The notes beneath the pieces were generated by a model. That model was not told the origin of the DNA, did not search any database, and saw only the letters and a list, made by a program, of their open reading frames with translations. Position numbers and translations under genes: made by a program. From assembly GCF_000621145.1 (NCBI RefSeq), contig NZ_JHZB01000023.1, positions 1 through 64,000 on the forward strand: a DNA stretch of 64,000 nt, in the 5' to 3' direction. This document shows, piece after piece, positions 9,699 to 19,455 of the stretch. Origin of the DNA: Desulfobulbus elongatus DSM 2908 (lineage in GTDB: Bacteria > Desulfobacterota > Desulfobulbia > Desulfobulbales > Desulfobulbaceae). How positions within the stretch are numbered: the stretch's first letter is position 1; the number at the start of each line of letters is the position of its first letter.

Positions 9699-12383
9699 AT
9701 GAGTCCACCCGAGCTGTACCTGATCGATGGCAGTGCCTATATTTACCGGGCCTATCACGCCATCAAGCCGCTGTCCACCTCCGGCGGCCTGCCCACCCAT
9801 GCGGTCTTCGGCTTTGCCACCATCCTGCGACGGTTGCTCAAGGAACGCAATCCGCAGTACCTGGCGGTGGCGTTCGATACCAGGGGGCCGGTATTCCGCC
9901 ACCGGCTGTATGACCGCTACAAGGCCAACCGCCCGCCCATGCCGGAGGACCTGGCCCGGCAGATTCCCTACATCCGCCAACTGGTCCTGGCCCATCGCAT
10001 TCTTCTGCTGGAACATGATGACCAGGAAGCCGACGACCTCATTGCCTCGGCCGCCACCGCCATGGTTCGCCAGGGGTACAAGGTGGTGATCGTGTCCGGC
10101 GACAAGGACCTGCTTCAGTTGGTCTCACCGGATATCAGCCTGTGGGACCCGATGAACGATCGGGTGATGGACGAGGCGGCGGTGCTGGCGAAGTACGGCC
10201 TGCCGCCCACCCGCTTGCTCGACTATTTCGCCCTGACCGGCGACAGCTCGGACAATATTCCCGGCGTGCCCGGCATCGGGCCGAAGACGGCGCAGAAACT
10301 GATCAGCGAATACGGCGACCTGGAAGGGCTGTACAAGGGACTCGACGCCCTGAAACCGTCCAAGAGCGTCCAGCAGATCCGGACGCACCGCACCGAGGCC
10401 TTCCTGTCCCGCGACTTGGTGCGACTCAATGCCGCCGCCGAGGTACCCGAGGCGATTGACCGCTACCGGATGGTCGAACCCGATGGGGAGGCACTCCGCG
10501 GCCTGCTGACCGAACTGGAGTTTCATTCCCTGCTCAAGGATGCCGTCCAGGCGGCCAGGGTCGAGACGAGCCGCTTCCGTCTCGTACGGGACGCAGAGGC
10601 GTTGACCGCGCTCAGTTCGCGGTTGGCGACGGCCGAGCTGCTGGCGGTGGATACCGAGACCGATTCCCTGGACCCGCTGCGCGCCCGGCTGGTGGGCGTC
10701 TCGCTTGCCGTCGAGGAGGGGGATGCCTGGTATCTGCCCTGCGGCCACCGCGACGAGACGGACAGCCCGGTGGCCGGCCAGTTGGCTCCGGAGCAGTTGA
10801 CAGCTTTTCTGCTGACCCTTCTCGAAGGGCGCGACGGCGTCACCATCGGGCACAATCTCAAGTTCGATCTGGCCGTCCTGGCCGCGCCCCACAATGGTGC
10901 CGTCCACTTGTCCGGCCCGCTGTACGACACCATGATCGGTGCCTGGCTGCTCGATCCGGACAGGCATTCGTACAAACTCGACGACCTCTGCCGGGAGATC
11001 GATATCCGAATGACCAGCTTCGCCGAGGTCACCGGCGGCGACAAGGCCGAGGATGCCTTCAGTCGGGTCGGCCTGGAGGCGGCCAAAAATTACAGCTGCG
11101 AGGATGTGTACGGCGCCATGCAGCTCTACCTGCGCCAGCAACCGCTCCTGGCGCAGGCCAACCTGCTTTCCCTGATGCAGGAGATGGAAGGTCCGTTGAT
11201 CCCGGTGCTGGCTGCCATGGAAGAGGCCGGCATCCGGGTCGACGGTGACCAGCTGGCCGCTCTTGCCGACGAGTTCGGGCGGCGATTGGAGGAGGACGAA
11301 CAGGGGATCTATGCCGCGGCCGGGATGGCCTTCAACATCAATTCGCCCAAGCAACTGGGCGAGGTGCTCTTCGACAGGCTGCACCTGCCGAAGGGCCGGA
11401 AAACCAAGACCGGCTGGTCCACCGATGTCAAGGTGCTGGAAAACCTGAGCCTGACCCATGCCCTGCCGGCGCTGATCCTCCAGTACCGCAACCTGGCCAA
11501 GCTGAAATCGACCTATGTCGACAAATTGGCGAGCCTCCGGAATCCGCGGACCGGCCGGGTGCACACCTCCTTCAACCAGTGCGGCACCGCCACCGGCCGG
11601 TTGAGTTCGAGCAATCCCAATCTGCAGAACATCCCCATCCGGACCGAGGAGGGCCGGCGCATCCGCTCGGCGTTCATCGCCGATACCGGCCGTACCCTTC
11701 TGGCCGCCGATTACTCGCAGATCGATCTCCGCGTCCTGGCGCACTACTCCGAAGACCGCGAGTTGATGGCCGCTTTCCGGGCGGGCCAGGATATCCATCG
11801 ACGGACGGCGGCGGAGATTTTTTTCGTGGCCCCGGAACTGGTGACCTCGGACATGCGGCGGGTGGCGAAAACCATCAACTTCGGCATTGTCTACGGTATG
11901 TCCAGTTTCGGTCTGGCCAGCCAACTGCGCGTCAGCCGCAAGGAGGCCCAGACCTTTATCGACCGCTATTTCGCCCATTTTTCCGGAATCAAGGAATTTA
12001 TGGGGACGATTGTTGGGCAGGCGCGGCAGGACGGATATGTGACCACTCTGCTCGGGCGGCGGCGCTACCTGCCCGACATCAACAGCAGCAACCGCGTCCA
12101 GCGCGAATTCGCCGAACGGGCCGCCATCAACACCCCCATTCAGGGAACCGCGGCCGACATCATCAAACTGGCGATGCTGCGGGTGCACCGGGAATTGGCG
12201 CGGTGCCGGTTCCGGAGCCGTCTGTTGCTGCAAATTCACGATGAACTGGTCCTGGAGGTACCCGAAGACGAACTCGAAGAGGTGTCGGTACTGGTGCGAA
12301 ACGCCATGGAGTCGGCCCTGGCACTCCGTGTTCCCCTGGTGGTGCATCTCGGCCACGGGCACAGTTTGGAGAAGGGAGAGTAA
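9699..12383 (+). CDS. polA: DNA polymerase I
   Basis: Repair and Okazaki-processing polymerase. The 894-residue protein has all three domains. The 5'-3' nuclease (about 1-290) begins LYLIDGSAYIYRAYHA and has the helix-hairpin-helix PGVPGIGPKTA. The 3'-5' exonuclease (about 310-490) keeps its DTET metal site, so proofreading appears intact. The family A polymerase has motif A DYSQIDLRVLAHYS, the O helix RRVAKTINFGIVYG and motif C QIHDELVLEVP. The open frame extends 61 codons further upstream, but that part has no family similarity; ATG 9699 follows AGGAGCGTCC and gives the canonical N-terminus. Confidence 0.97.
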   Translation: MSPPELYLIDGSAYIYRAYHAIKPLSTSGGLPTHAVFGFATILRRLLKERNPQYLAVAFDTRGPVFRHRLYDRYKANRPPMPEDLARQIPYIRQLVLAHRILLLEHDDQEADDLIASAATAMVRQGYKVVIVSGDKDLLQLVSPDISLWDPMNDRVMDEAAVLAKYGLPPTRLLDYFALTGDSSDNIPGVPGIGPKTAQKLISEYGDLEGLYKGLDALKPSKSVQQIRTHRTEAFLSRDLVRLNAAAEVPEAIDRYRMVEPDGEALRGLLTELEFHSLLKDAVQAARVETSRFRLVRDAEALTALSSRLATAELLAVDTETDSLDPLRARLVGVSLAVEEGDAWYLPCGHRDETDSPVAGQLAPEQLTAFLLTLLEGRDGVTIGHNLKFDLAVLAAPHNGAVHLSGPLYDTMIGAWLLDPDRHSYKLDDLCREIDIRMTSFAEVTGGDKAEDAFSRVGLEAAKNYSCEDVYGAMQLYLRQQPLLAQANLLSLMQEMEGPLIPVLAAMEEAGIRVDGDQLAALADEFGRRLEEDEQGIYAAAGMAFNINSPKQLGEVLFDRLHLPKGRKTKTGWSTDVKVLENLSLTHALPALILQYRNLAKLKSTYVDKLASLRNPRTGRVHTSFNQCGTATGRLSSSNPNLQNIPIRTEEGRRIRSAFIADTGRTLLAADYSQIDLRVLAHYSEDRELMAAFRAGQDIHRRTAAEIFFVAPELVTSDMRRVAKTINFGIVYGMSSFGLASQLRVSRKEAQTFIDRYFAHFSGIKEFMGTIVGQARQDGYVTTLLGRRRYLPDINSSNRVQREFAERAAINTPIQGTAADIIKLAMLRVHRELARCRFRSRLLLQIHDELVLEVPEDELEEVSVLVRNAMESALALRVPLVVHLGHGHSLEKGE

Positions 12384-12436
12384 TTTTTCTTTTCCTTTTT
12401 CGGTAATCTTACGGTATACAAACGCGGCGGGAATGT

Positions 12437-12469
12437 GTGCCGCAGCTCGTTGGATAAGCGGCATTTTTT
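12437..12469 (+). terminator. Probable terminator downstream of polA
   Basis: TGCCGC (12438-12443) pairs with GCGGCA (12458-12463) across a 14-base loop, and six T follow. It lies 55 bases after the polA stop. Confidence 0.5.
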
Positions 12470-12647
12470 CAGAAAAACGGAAGCAAATTCCCAGTTTTCC
12501 GCCATGGCGGAATCGTGTGAGGTCGGCTGGCGGGATGAAACCGCCCTGATCGGCATTGTATGTTCTAACATTCCGATTTGTCGTCGTTGCATGAACAGGT
12601 TCGTTTTTTGCTTCGCACCGGGCAAGAAAAAACCTGGAGGAGTGCCG

Positions 12648-12776
12648 ATGCATCCACGTGAAGCCATTCGAATCCTGATGCTCAGCCCGGTATATTTTCG
12701 GTTGAGCGTGTCCCAACGGTGGCAATTGGTGCGGGAATATTGCCGGAATTTCAATGCCGGCAGGGCGATGAAGTGA
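12648..12776 (+). CDS. 42-residue small protein coupled to a PilZ gene
   Basis: The ATG at 12648 follows a strong GGAGGAG site at 12637-12643. The product is 42 residues, basic and helical (core SPVYFRLSVSQRWQLVREYC), with one Cys and no membrane segment. Its stop codon overlaps the GTG start of the next gene in a GTGA, which argues for real, coupled translation. I do not recognise a named family, though a conserved short REAIRILM...SPxYFRL pattern in deltaproteobacteria would not surprise me. Function unknown. Perhaps a small partner of the PilZ protein. Confidence 0.6.
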   Translation: MHPREAIRILMLSPVYFRLSVSQRWQLVREYCRNFNAGRAMK

Positions 12777-13177
12777 CACGATGGAGTACGCTCTTTATGG
12801 AATTGCCCCCTGCAGTCGCGACCGGCGCTGAACGCCGGCGCCACAAACGATACCGGGTGAAGGAGGAAACCTTCGCCTTTTTCGGCGAACACACCGGCAC
12901 CCTCGTCGATATCAGTGCAGGCGGTCTTGCCGTTCAATGTGCCGTTTTTGAGAAAGAACCGGTCCTCCCCACCCATCTCGACATCTTCATTGCCGATCCC
13001 CACTTTTATCTTCCCGACCTTCCCTTTTCCATGGTCGGTGAAGTGCAGACCGTCCCGACGTCGATCTTCAGCCGCCTCAGGATCAAGCGGTTCAGCATCA
13101 AATTCGGCCCCCTGAATCGCGATCAGGTAGCCCAGATTGAGCGATTCATTGCCGTCAACACCGTGGCTACCCATTAA
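12773..13177 (+). CDS. PilZ-domain protein, probable c-di-GMP receptor
   Basis: Single-domain PilZ protein. The c-di-GMP site is visible as the Arg-rich ERRRHKRYRV (RxxxR) and, about 25 residues on, LVDISAGGLAV, which matches the D/NxSxxG motif. So it should bind the nucleotide and alter a partner protein. I chose GTG 12773 (134 residues) because it overlaps the upstream stop in GTGA and has AGGG eight bases before it. ATG 12797 (MELPPAVATG) is an alternative that keeps the whole domain. No flagellar, pilus or cellulose gene is nearby to reveal the output. Confidence 0.8.
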   Translation: MTRWSTLFMELPPAVATGAERRRHKRYRVKEETFAFFGEHTGTLVDISAGGLAVQCAVFEKEPVLPTHLDIFIADPHFYLPDLPFSMVGEVQTVPTSIFSRLRIKRFSIKFGPLNRDQVAQIERFIAVNTVATH

Positions 13178-13242
13178 ATTTCTTTCTTTTTTCGGACGAG
13201 GACGCACCGGCCGGGCCGTCCTCGTCGGTTGCGGAGCGTGGA

Positions 13243-14673
13243 ATGCAAAAAACAGTGCTGCTGCTGGTCGTGGTGTTGCTGGGGAGCGTTGGCCCTCTCC
13301 TGGCGGGCGAGGAAATCGCCGTCGGTGGTCGGGAACAACAGGCGGTGAGCGTCACCATCTACACGAAGAATCTGGCCCTAGTGAAGGACCGCCGGACCAT
13401 CGACCTGCCCAAGGGCGTGCGTACCCTGGCCTTCCGCGAGGTGAGCGCCCAGATCAGGCCGGAGACGGCCGTGATGCAGGGCCGTGACCTGGCGGTGCTG
13501 GAACAGAACTTCGAATACGACCTCCTCACGCCCCAGTCGCTGCTCCGGAAATATGTGGGCCGCGAGGTGACCATGAGCAGGCGCCATCCCGCCACCGGGG
13601 AGGATCTGTCCGTCCAGGCCAGGGTACTCAGCGCCGGCGATGGTGTGGTGCTCCAGGTGGGCAACCGGATCGAGACCGAGGTGAGCGGCCGGCTGGTCTA
13701 TCCCGACGTGCCCGATACCCTGCGCGACCGCCCGACTCTGACCATGCTGGTGGACAGCGGTGCCGAGGGGCCCCGCGAAGTGGAACTGACCTATTTGACG
13801 GCGGGACTTTCCTGGCGGGCCGATTACGTGGCGGAACTCAACGCCGCCGACGATCGCCTCGATCTGAGCGGCTGGGTGACCCTGACCAACGAGAGCGGCG
13901 CCCGCTATCCCCAGGCACGACTGCAACTGGTCGCCGGCGACGTCAACGTGGTGCAGCGGTCGCCGGAGCCGCGGGCGACCCGGTTGGAGGCCACATTGGC
14001 CATGGCTCCGGCAGCCAAGGCCATGGCCGAAGAGCCGATGTTCGAGTACCATCTCTATTCCCTTGAGCGCCCGACCACCATCGGTGAAAATCAGAAGAAG
14101 CAGGTGGCCCTGCTCCAGGCCGGCGGCGTGGCCTGCCGGAAGGAATATCTGCTCAGGGGACAGGAATATTATTTCAGTGCCCGGGCCGGAGAAATCGGGC
14201 GCAAGATGAACGTCGGCGTCTTTGTCGAGCTGAAGAACGAGAAGGAGGGGGGGCTGGGGCAACCCCTGCCTGGCGGCGTGGTGCGGGTGTACAAGAAGGA
14301 CAGCGGCGGTTTCCTCCAGTTTGTCGGCGAGGATGCCATCGACCACACTCCGGAGAAGGAACTGGTCCGGCTCCGCCTGGGCGACGCCTTCGATATCACC
14401 GCCGACAAGGTGCAGACGGACTTCAAGCAGCTTAAGAGGGAGGAGGGGGAACCGGCCGGCTCCCTTTGCGAGAGCGAGTATGCCATCCGCGTGAAAAATG
14501 CGAAGAAAGAGGCGGTCACGGTCAAGGTGCAGGAACCGATTCCCGGAGACTGGCAGATTCTGAGCGAATCGGGCCGGCATGTCAAGGAGGCGGCCAACCT
14601 GGCCTCCTGGATGGTCACCGTCCCGCCCATGGAAACCGCCACGCTGACGTACCGGGTCAGGGTCCGAAACTGA
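13243..14673 (+). CDS. Exported DUF4139-domain protein
   Basis: The 476-residue product opens with a Sec signal peptide (MQKTVLLLVVVLLGSVGPLLAG, cleavage near residue 22). Next comes VSVTIYTKNLALVKDRRTIDLPKG, a typical start of DUF4139 proteins, which seem to be beta-rich, periplasmic or surface-exposed. The central LTYLTAGLSWRADYVAELN and the C-terminal VKVQEPIPGDWQILSES with a final beta strand (TATLTYRVRVR) fit that family. The start has GGAG six bases upstream. No catalytic site is known or visible. It stands alone between the PilZ gene and a terminator, so its role is not shown by context. Confidence 0.75.
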   Translation: MQKTVLLLVVVLLGSVGPLLAGEEIAVGGREQQAVSVTIYTKNLALVKDRRTIDLPKGVRTLAFREVSAQIRPETAVMQGRDLAVLEQNFEYDLLTPQSLLRKYVGREVTMSRRHPATGEDLSVQARVLSAGDGVVLQVGNRIETEVSGRLVYPDVPDTLRDRPTLTMLVDSGAEGPREVELTYLTAGLSWRADYVAELNAADDRLDLSGWVTLTNESGARYPQARLQLVAGDVNVVQRSPEPRATRLEATLAMAPAAKAMAEEPMFEYHLYSLERPTTIGENQKKQVALLQAGGVACRKEYLLRGQEYYFSARAGEIGRKMNVGVFVELKNEKEGGLGQPLPGGVVRVYKKDSGGFLQFVGEDAIDHTPEKELVRLRLGDAFDITADKVQTDFKQLKREEGEPAGSLCESEYAIRVKNAKKEAVTVKVQEPIPGDWQILSESGRHVKEAANLASWMVTVPPMETATLTYRVRVRN

Positions 14674-14703
14674 CGGGGTGACCGGGAGGTTTCCGTCGGG
14701 TGG

Positions 14704-14741
14704 AAACGGATCGTGCCGATGGGCGCGATCCGTTTTTTTTT
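14704..14741 (+). terminator. Rho-independent terminator after the DUF4139 gene
   Basis: AAACGGATCG (14704-14713) pairs with CGATCCGTTT (14726-14735), and the T run continues to 14741. It separates this gene from convergent gltA. Confidence 0.85.
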
Positions 14742-14761
14742 GAGTGAAAAGCGGGGAGCGG

Positions 14762-16063
<1,302 letters not shown>

Positions 16064-16356
16064 GAACGTCCTCCTTCAGGAATCGTGGGTACAGTGAGGC
16101 CGGATGCGGGACCGTGCGGTGGACGCCGGTGGCGTCCCGTGGAAAAAGCATGCACGGAGGGCGCTGTTTGGGTAGAGTAGCGGCAAAGACATCCTGCGGT
16201 AACGGTTCGTCCTTGCCCCATTGTGTATCAAGGCCGCACCTTATCGCATTTATTGCTGAAATTCAAGACAGGGCGTGCAGGAATGCACGGTCGGGCCGGG
16301 CGGACGGGAAGGAGCGGAAGACTCCGTTGTCCGCCGTGGCAACGGGGAAGGAAACG

Positions 16357-17034
16357 ATGTTGGAAGATTTGGCAAAGAAACGGGCGTATATCCGCGAGGC
16401 TATGGAGTATGCCGTTACCGAGGACGATCGGGCCGGGGCCGAGGACCTGCTCGACATCTACCGCGAGGACCGGATCGGCCTGGCCCTGTTGCAGGAGTTC
16501 TACAGTTACCTGCCCGAGGCGCGGGAGGATTGGGTCAGGGAGATCCGGGTGGTCAACCGGCATCGCGGCATCTTTCTTCTGGCGGCGTTCACCGCCCATG
16601 ACCGCTACCTTTATCTCGTTTCTAGCGAGGGGTTGGAGTTCCAGGGGAGCATGGCTGACGGCTATCTGACGGAGGAATTGCTCGATTTTTTCGGCTACGA
16701 AAGCGCCGAGGCCTTTGCTGCGGTCTGCGCCGCGCCGGATTCCCTGGCCGTGTACGAGCCGGTGCAGATGGACGAGGATGTCTGCCCCGCCTGCCATGCC
16801 GAGGCCGGAGAACTGCACGAACTGGGGTGTCCGGTGGAGCTCTGCCCCTGGTGCGGCGGCCAGCTCATTCGTTGCTCCTGCCGCTATGATCAACTCGGAC
16901 TGGATGCGATCGGCTCGGAGGAGGAGTTGCTCCAATTCGAGGCCATTCTGGAGGCACGCGGCAGAATCCCCTATTCCCGGGAACAGCGGCCGAGCTTTGC
17001 CGACGACGGCTGGCAGGATGACTTCGAGGAGTGA
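16357..17034 (+). CDS. Unknown protein with a C-terminal zinc-ribbon-like Cys cluster
   Basis: The ATG at 16357 follows GGGGAAGGAA and gives 225 residues; the longer open frame upstream has no good start signal. The N-terminal two thirds are acidic and helical (MLEDLAKKRAYIREAMEY, then LALLQEFYSYLPEAREDW). Near residues 142-175 there is a set of CxxC pairs: CPAC, a single Cys, CPWCGG and CSC, which looks like one or two zinc sites. The acidic C-terminus ends DDGWQDDFEE. I do not recognise the family. It is transcribed alone, away from gltA, and is followed by a strong terminator. Confidence 0.65.
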   Translation: MLEDLAKKRAYIREAMEYAVTEDDRAGAEDLLDIYREDRIGLALLQEFYSYLPEAREDWVREIRVVNRHRGIFLLAAFTAHDRYLYLVSSEGLEFQGSMADGYLTEELLDFFGYESAEAFAAVCAAPDSLAVYEPVQMDEDVCPACHAEAGELHELGCPVELCPWCGGQLIRCSCRYDQLGLDAIGSEEELLQFEAILEARGRIPYSREQRPSFADDGWQDDFEE

Positions 17035-17044
17035 GACGACGGCG

Positions 17045-17064
17045 CCAGGCGGCGCGCCGCCTGG
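17045..17064. repeat. Perfect 20-bp palindrome
   Basis: CCAGGCGGCG is followed directly by its reverse complement CGCCGCCTGG, with no spacer. It lies 10 bases after the stop of the zinc-ribbon gene and just before the terminator. It could be a protein-binding site or a cruciform. Confidence 0.6.
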
Positions 17065-17080
17065 TTGGGTGCGCACGCAC

Positions 17081-17112
17081 GAGCCGGAGGCCGCAGGGCC
17101 TCCGGCTCTTTT
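17081..17112 (+). terminator. Rho-independent terminator after the zinc-ribbon gene
   Basis: GAGCCGGAGGC (17081-17091) pairs with GCCTCCGGCTC (17098-17108), followed by four T. It sits between convergent genes. Confidence 0.8.
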
Positions 17113-17144
17113 CGTTGCGGCGCCAAGAAACGGGGCGGGTGGGG

Positions 17145-18143
17145 TTACTTTTTGGCCCTCTGGCTCTCCAGGTACCGGAACAGGTCCGAATCGGCGGAGA
17201 GGACCAGCGAGGTGTTCTTGTTGACGATGGCGCGATAGCTCTCCAGGCTCTTTTGGAAGGCGAAGAACTCGGGTTGGCTGGAATAGGTCTGGGCGTAGAT
17301 CTTTGCCGCCTCGGCATCGGCCTGCCCCCGGATTTCGATGGCTTCCCGCTTGGCTGTCGAGGTGATCTCTTGCAATTCGCGGTCCACCCGTCCCAGGATT
17401 TCCGCCTTCCGCCCTTCACCGGTCGACCGTTTCTCCGCGGCGATCCTCTTCCGTTCGGAAATCATCCGGTCGTACACCCGCAGGCGAACCGACTCGATAT
17501 AGTTCACCCGCCGGAACATGACATCCAACAGCTCGATACCGTACTGCGGCGTTACCTTGGACGCGGCGTCGAGCACCATCTGGCTGATTTTGTCCCGGCC
17601 CACCTTGGGCGGCACGATCATGTCCCGGGATTGTGCCTTGGCCGCCATGTAGTCGGGAGTCCAGTCGGAGCTGCGGATGATCTCGATCAGGTCGTGTTTG
17701 TTCACCAGGTCGCGCACCGTGCCGGCAATGATGTCATTGAGCAGGGAGGCGGCCCGTCTTTCCGTGCCCACGGCCTGGAGAAACCGCAGGGGATCGACGA
17801 TCCGCCAGCGGGCCGTGTTGTCCATGTAGATGAAGGTCTTGTCGATGGTCGGAATCTGGTTGGGATCGCCGTCCCAGATGAGTACCCGTTTGTCGAAGTA
17901 CTGCACCACCTGGATGAAGGGCATCTTGAATTTGAAACCGGCCTTGGTGACCGGCTCGCCCACCGGGGCGCCGAACTGGGTGATGACCGCCTGCTGCCCT
18001 TCGGGCAGGATGAAGAAACCGTCCCAGACGGTGACGGCTGCGCCGGCGAGGAGAAACAACAGGATGAGACGGATGATTTTGTCCATGAGATCGTGTCGGT
18101 TAAGGGAAAAGGGGAAGCCGCCGGACAGGCGATGCCGGGTCAT
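17145..18143 (-). CDS. hflC: HflC, SPFH-domain membrane protease modulator
   Basis: Partner of HflK in the large membrane complex that surrounds and modulates the FtsH protease. The 332-residue frame starts with an ATG that overlaps the hflK stop in ATGA, which favours coupled translation. A second start at 18086 (MDKIIRLILLFLL) is closer to the usual family N-terminus and cannot be excluded. It has one N-terminal membrane helix, then the SPFH/band-7 domain with EGQQAVITQFG, and a long helical region with ISERKRIAAEKRSTGEGRKA. The C-terminal QRAKK is polar. Confidence 0.93.
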   Translation of the reverse strand: MTRHRLSGGFPFSLNRHDLMDKIIRLILLFLLAGAAVTVWDGFFILPEGQQAVITQFGAPVGEPVTKAGFKFKMPFIQVVQYFDKRVLIWDGDPNQIPTIDKTFIYMDNTARWRIVDPLRFLQAVGTERRAASLLNDIIAGTVRDLVNKHDLIEIIRSSDWTPDYMAAKAQSRDMIVPPKVGRDKISQMVLDAASKVTPQYGIELLDVMFRRVNYIESVRLRVYDRMISERKRIAAEKRSTGEGRKAEILGRVDRELQEITSTAKREAIEIRGQADAEAAKIYAQTYSSQPEFFAFQKSLESYRAIVNKNTSLVLSADSDLFRYLESQRAKK

Positions 18144-19261
18144 TTGACGGCTGGTGGCTGCTCCTTGGCCGGGGTGCGGGTGAGATCGAAGAGCGGCAGG
18201 ATGTTCTGCTGGTTCTTGTCGATCACGTAGATATGGTCGACCTTGGGCAGAATGTCCTCCATGGCCTCGAGATACAGCCGCTGCCGGGTGACCTCTTCCG
18301 CGCCCTGGTACTCTTTGACGATCGCCTTGAATCGGTTGGTTTCGCCGGTGGCCCGGTTGACCCGTTCGGCCGCGTAGCCGTGCGCTTCCTCGACAATCTG
18401 CTTGGCGCTGCCGCGCGCCTTGGGGATGACCCTGTTGTAGGTTTCCTCAGCTTCGTTGACCAGCCGCTTCATATCCTGGTCGGCCTCGTTGACCTCGTTG
18501 AATGCCGGCTTGACCTGCTCCGGCGGGTTGATGTCGAGAAGTTGCAGGGTGACGATGCTGATGCCGCATTCCAGCCGGTCCATCTGGCCCTGCAGTTCCT
18601 GCTTGGCATTGGCGGCCAGCACCTCGCGGTTGCCGAGGACATAGTCGAAGTCCATGTTGCCGACGATTCTCCTGGTCACGGTTTCGGACGCGTCGCGGAC
18701 CGCCTGGGCGACATCGCGGACCTTGAACAGGAAACTGACCGGGTCACTGACCTTGTACTGCACGATCCAGGCGACCTCGATCACATCCTTGTCGCCGGTC
18801 AGCATCAGGGCCTCCATGTCGTACCCCTTGCGGTCGAAGGTCGAACTCACGTTGGGGGTGCGGGTACGGAATCCGAACTCCTCCTTGCGCACCGTTTCCA
18901 CATCGACCTTGGCCAGATCCTCCACGAAGGGGATCTTGAAATGGAGACCGGGCTGGGTGGTGCGGGTATATTGTCCGAAACGGAGGATGACGCCGACCTC
19001 GCCCGGTTTGATGGTGTAGAAGCAGGAAAAGGCCCCCTGAAGGATGAGGGCGGCCACGACAATCGCCAGGATCTTGCCGGCGCCGGCGAACAGGTTGGGT
19101 TGCTCCCCGGAGGATTGTCCTTCCTGGTCGCCGCGCGGCGCGCTCCCTTCTCCCTTGCCGGAGAAGGCGTCCCGGATTTTCTGAATCAGGATGGCGAGAA
19201 AATCTTCCGGCCCTGCCGGCTTTTTCTTCTTGCCCCAGGGCGGTTGTTCGTTCATCGGCAT
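18140..19261 (-). CDS. hflK: HflK, SPFH-domain membrane protease modulator
   Basis: First gene of the hflKC pair. The product (373 residues) has the Gly/Pro/Lys-rich cytoplasmic N-terminus typical of HflK (NEQPPWGKKKKPAGPEDF), a membrane helix at about 62-82, and a band-7 domain beginning YTIKPGEVGVILRFGQY, ending in the long helix with EEAHGYAAERVNRATGETNRF. The start at 19261 has GGAG eight bases upstream; the next ATG is two codons later. No hflX or hfq is adjacent, unlike the enterobacterial operon. It probably controls turnover of membrane proteins through FtsH. Confidence 0.94.
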   Translation of the reverse strand: MPMNEQPPWGKKKKPAGPEDFLAILIQKIRDAFSGKGEGSAPRGDQEGQSSGEQPNLFAGAGKILAIVVAALILQGAFSCFYTIKPGEVGVILRFGQYTRTTQPGLHFKIPFVEDLAKVDVETVRKEEFGFRTRTPNVSSTFDRKGYDMEALMLTGDKDVIEVAWIVQYKVSDPVSFLFKVRDVAQAVRDASETVTRRIVGNMDFDYVLGNREVLAANAKQELQGQMDRLECGISIVTLQLLDINPPEQVKPAFNEVNEADQDMKRLVNEAEETYNRVIPKARGSAKQIVEEAHGYAAERVNRATGETNRFKAIVKEYQGAEEVTRQRLYLEAMEDILPKVDHIYVIDKNQQNILPLFDLTRTPAKEQPPAVK

Positions 19262-19455
19262 GGATACGGCTCCATAGGTTGCTGGTTGCAGGCTGACTGG
19301 ATGAAGATCGGGAATACCTGGTGCCCGGCCCGTTGGTCGCAACGACGGGAGAATGGTAAACGAGGTTTACAATATGCACTCGTTTCTGTTCCGTCAAACA
19401 AGAACGGGCCGCTTCAGGTCTTTTCCGGCCCGGTCGCCGCGCTCCGGCCGGTGTT

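Noticed and set aside
12384-12647. c-di-GMP riboswitch before the PilZ unit
   Set aside because: The conserved GEMM core was not found; the only clear structure is the terminator-like stem after polA.
10125-12779. Very long minus-strand open frame opposite polA
   Set aside because: Its amino acid composition is typical of antisense GC-rich frames, it has no family similarity, and polA has every expected motif in the plus strand.
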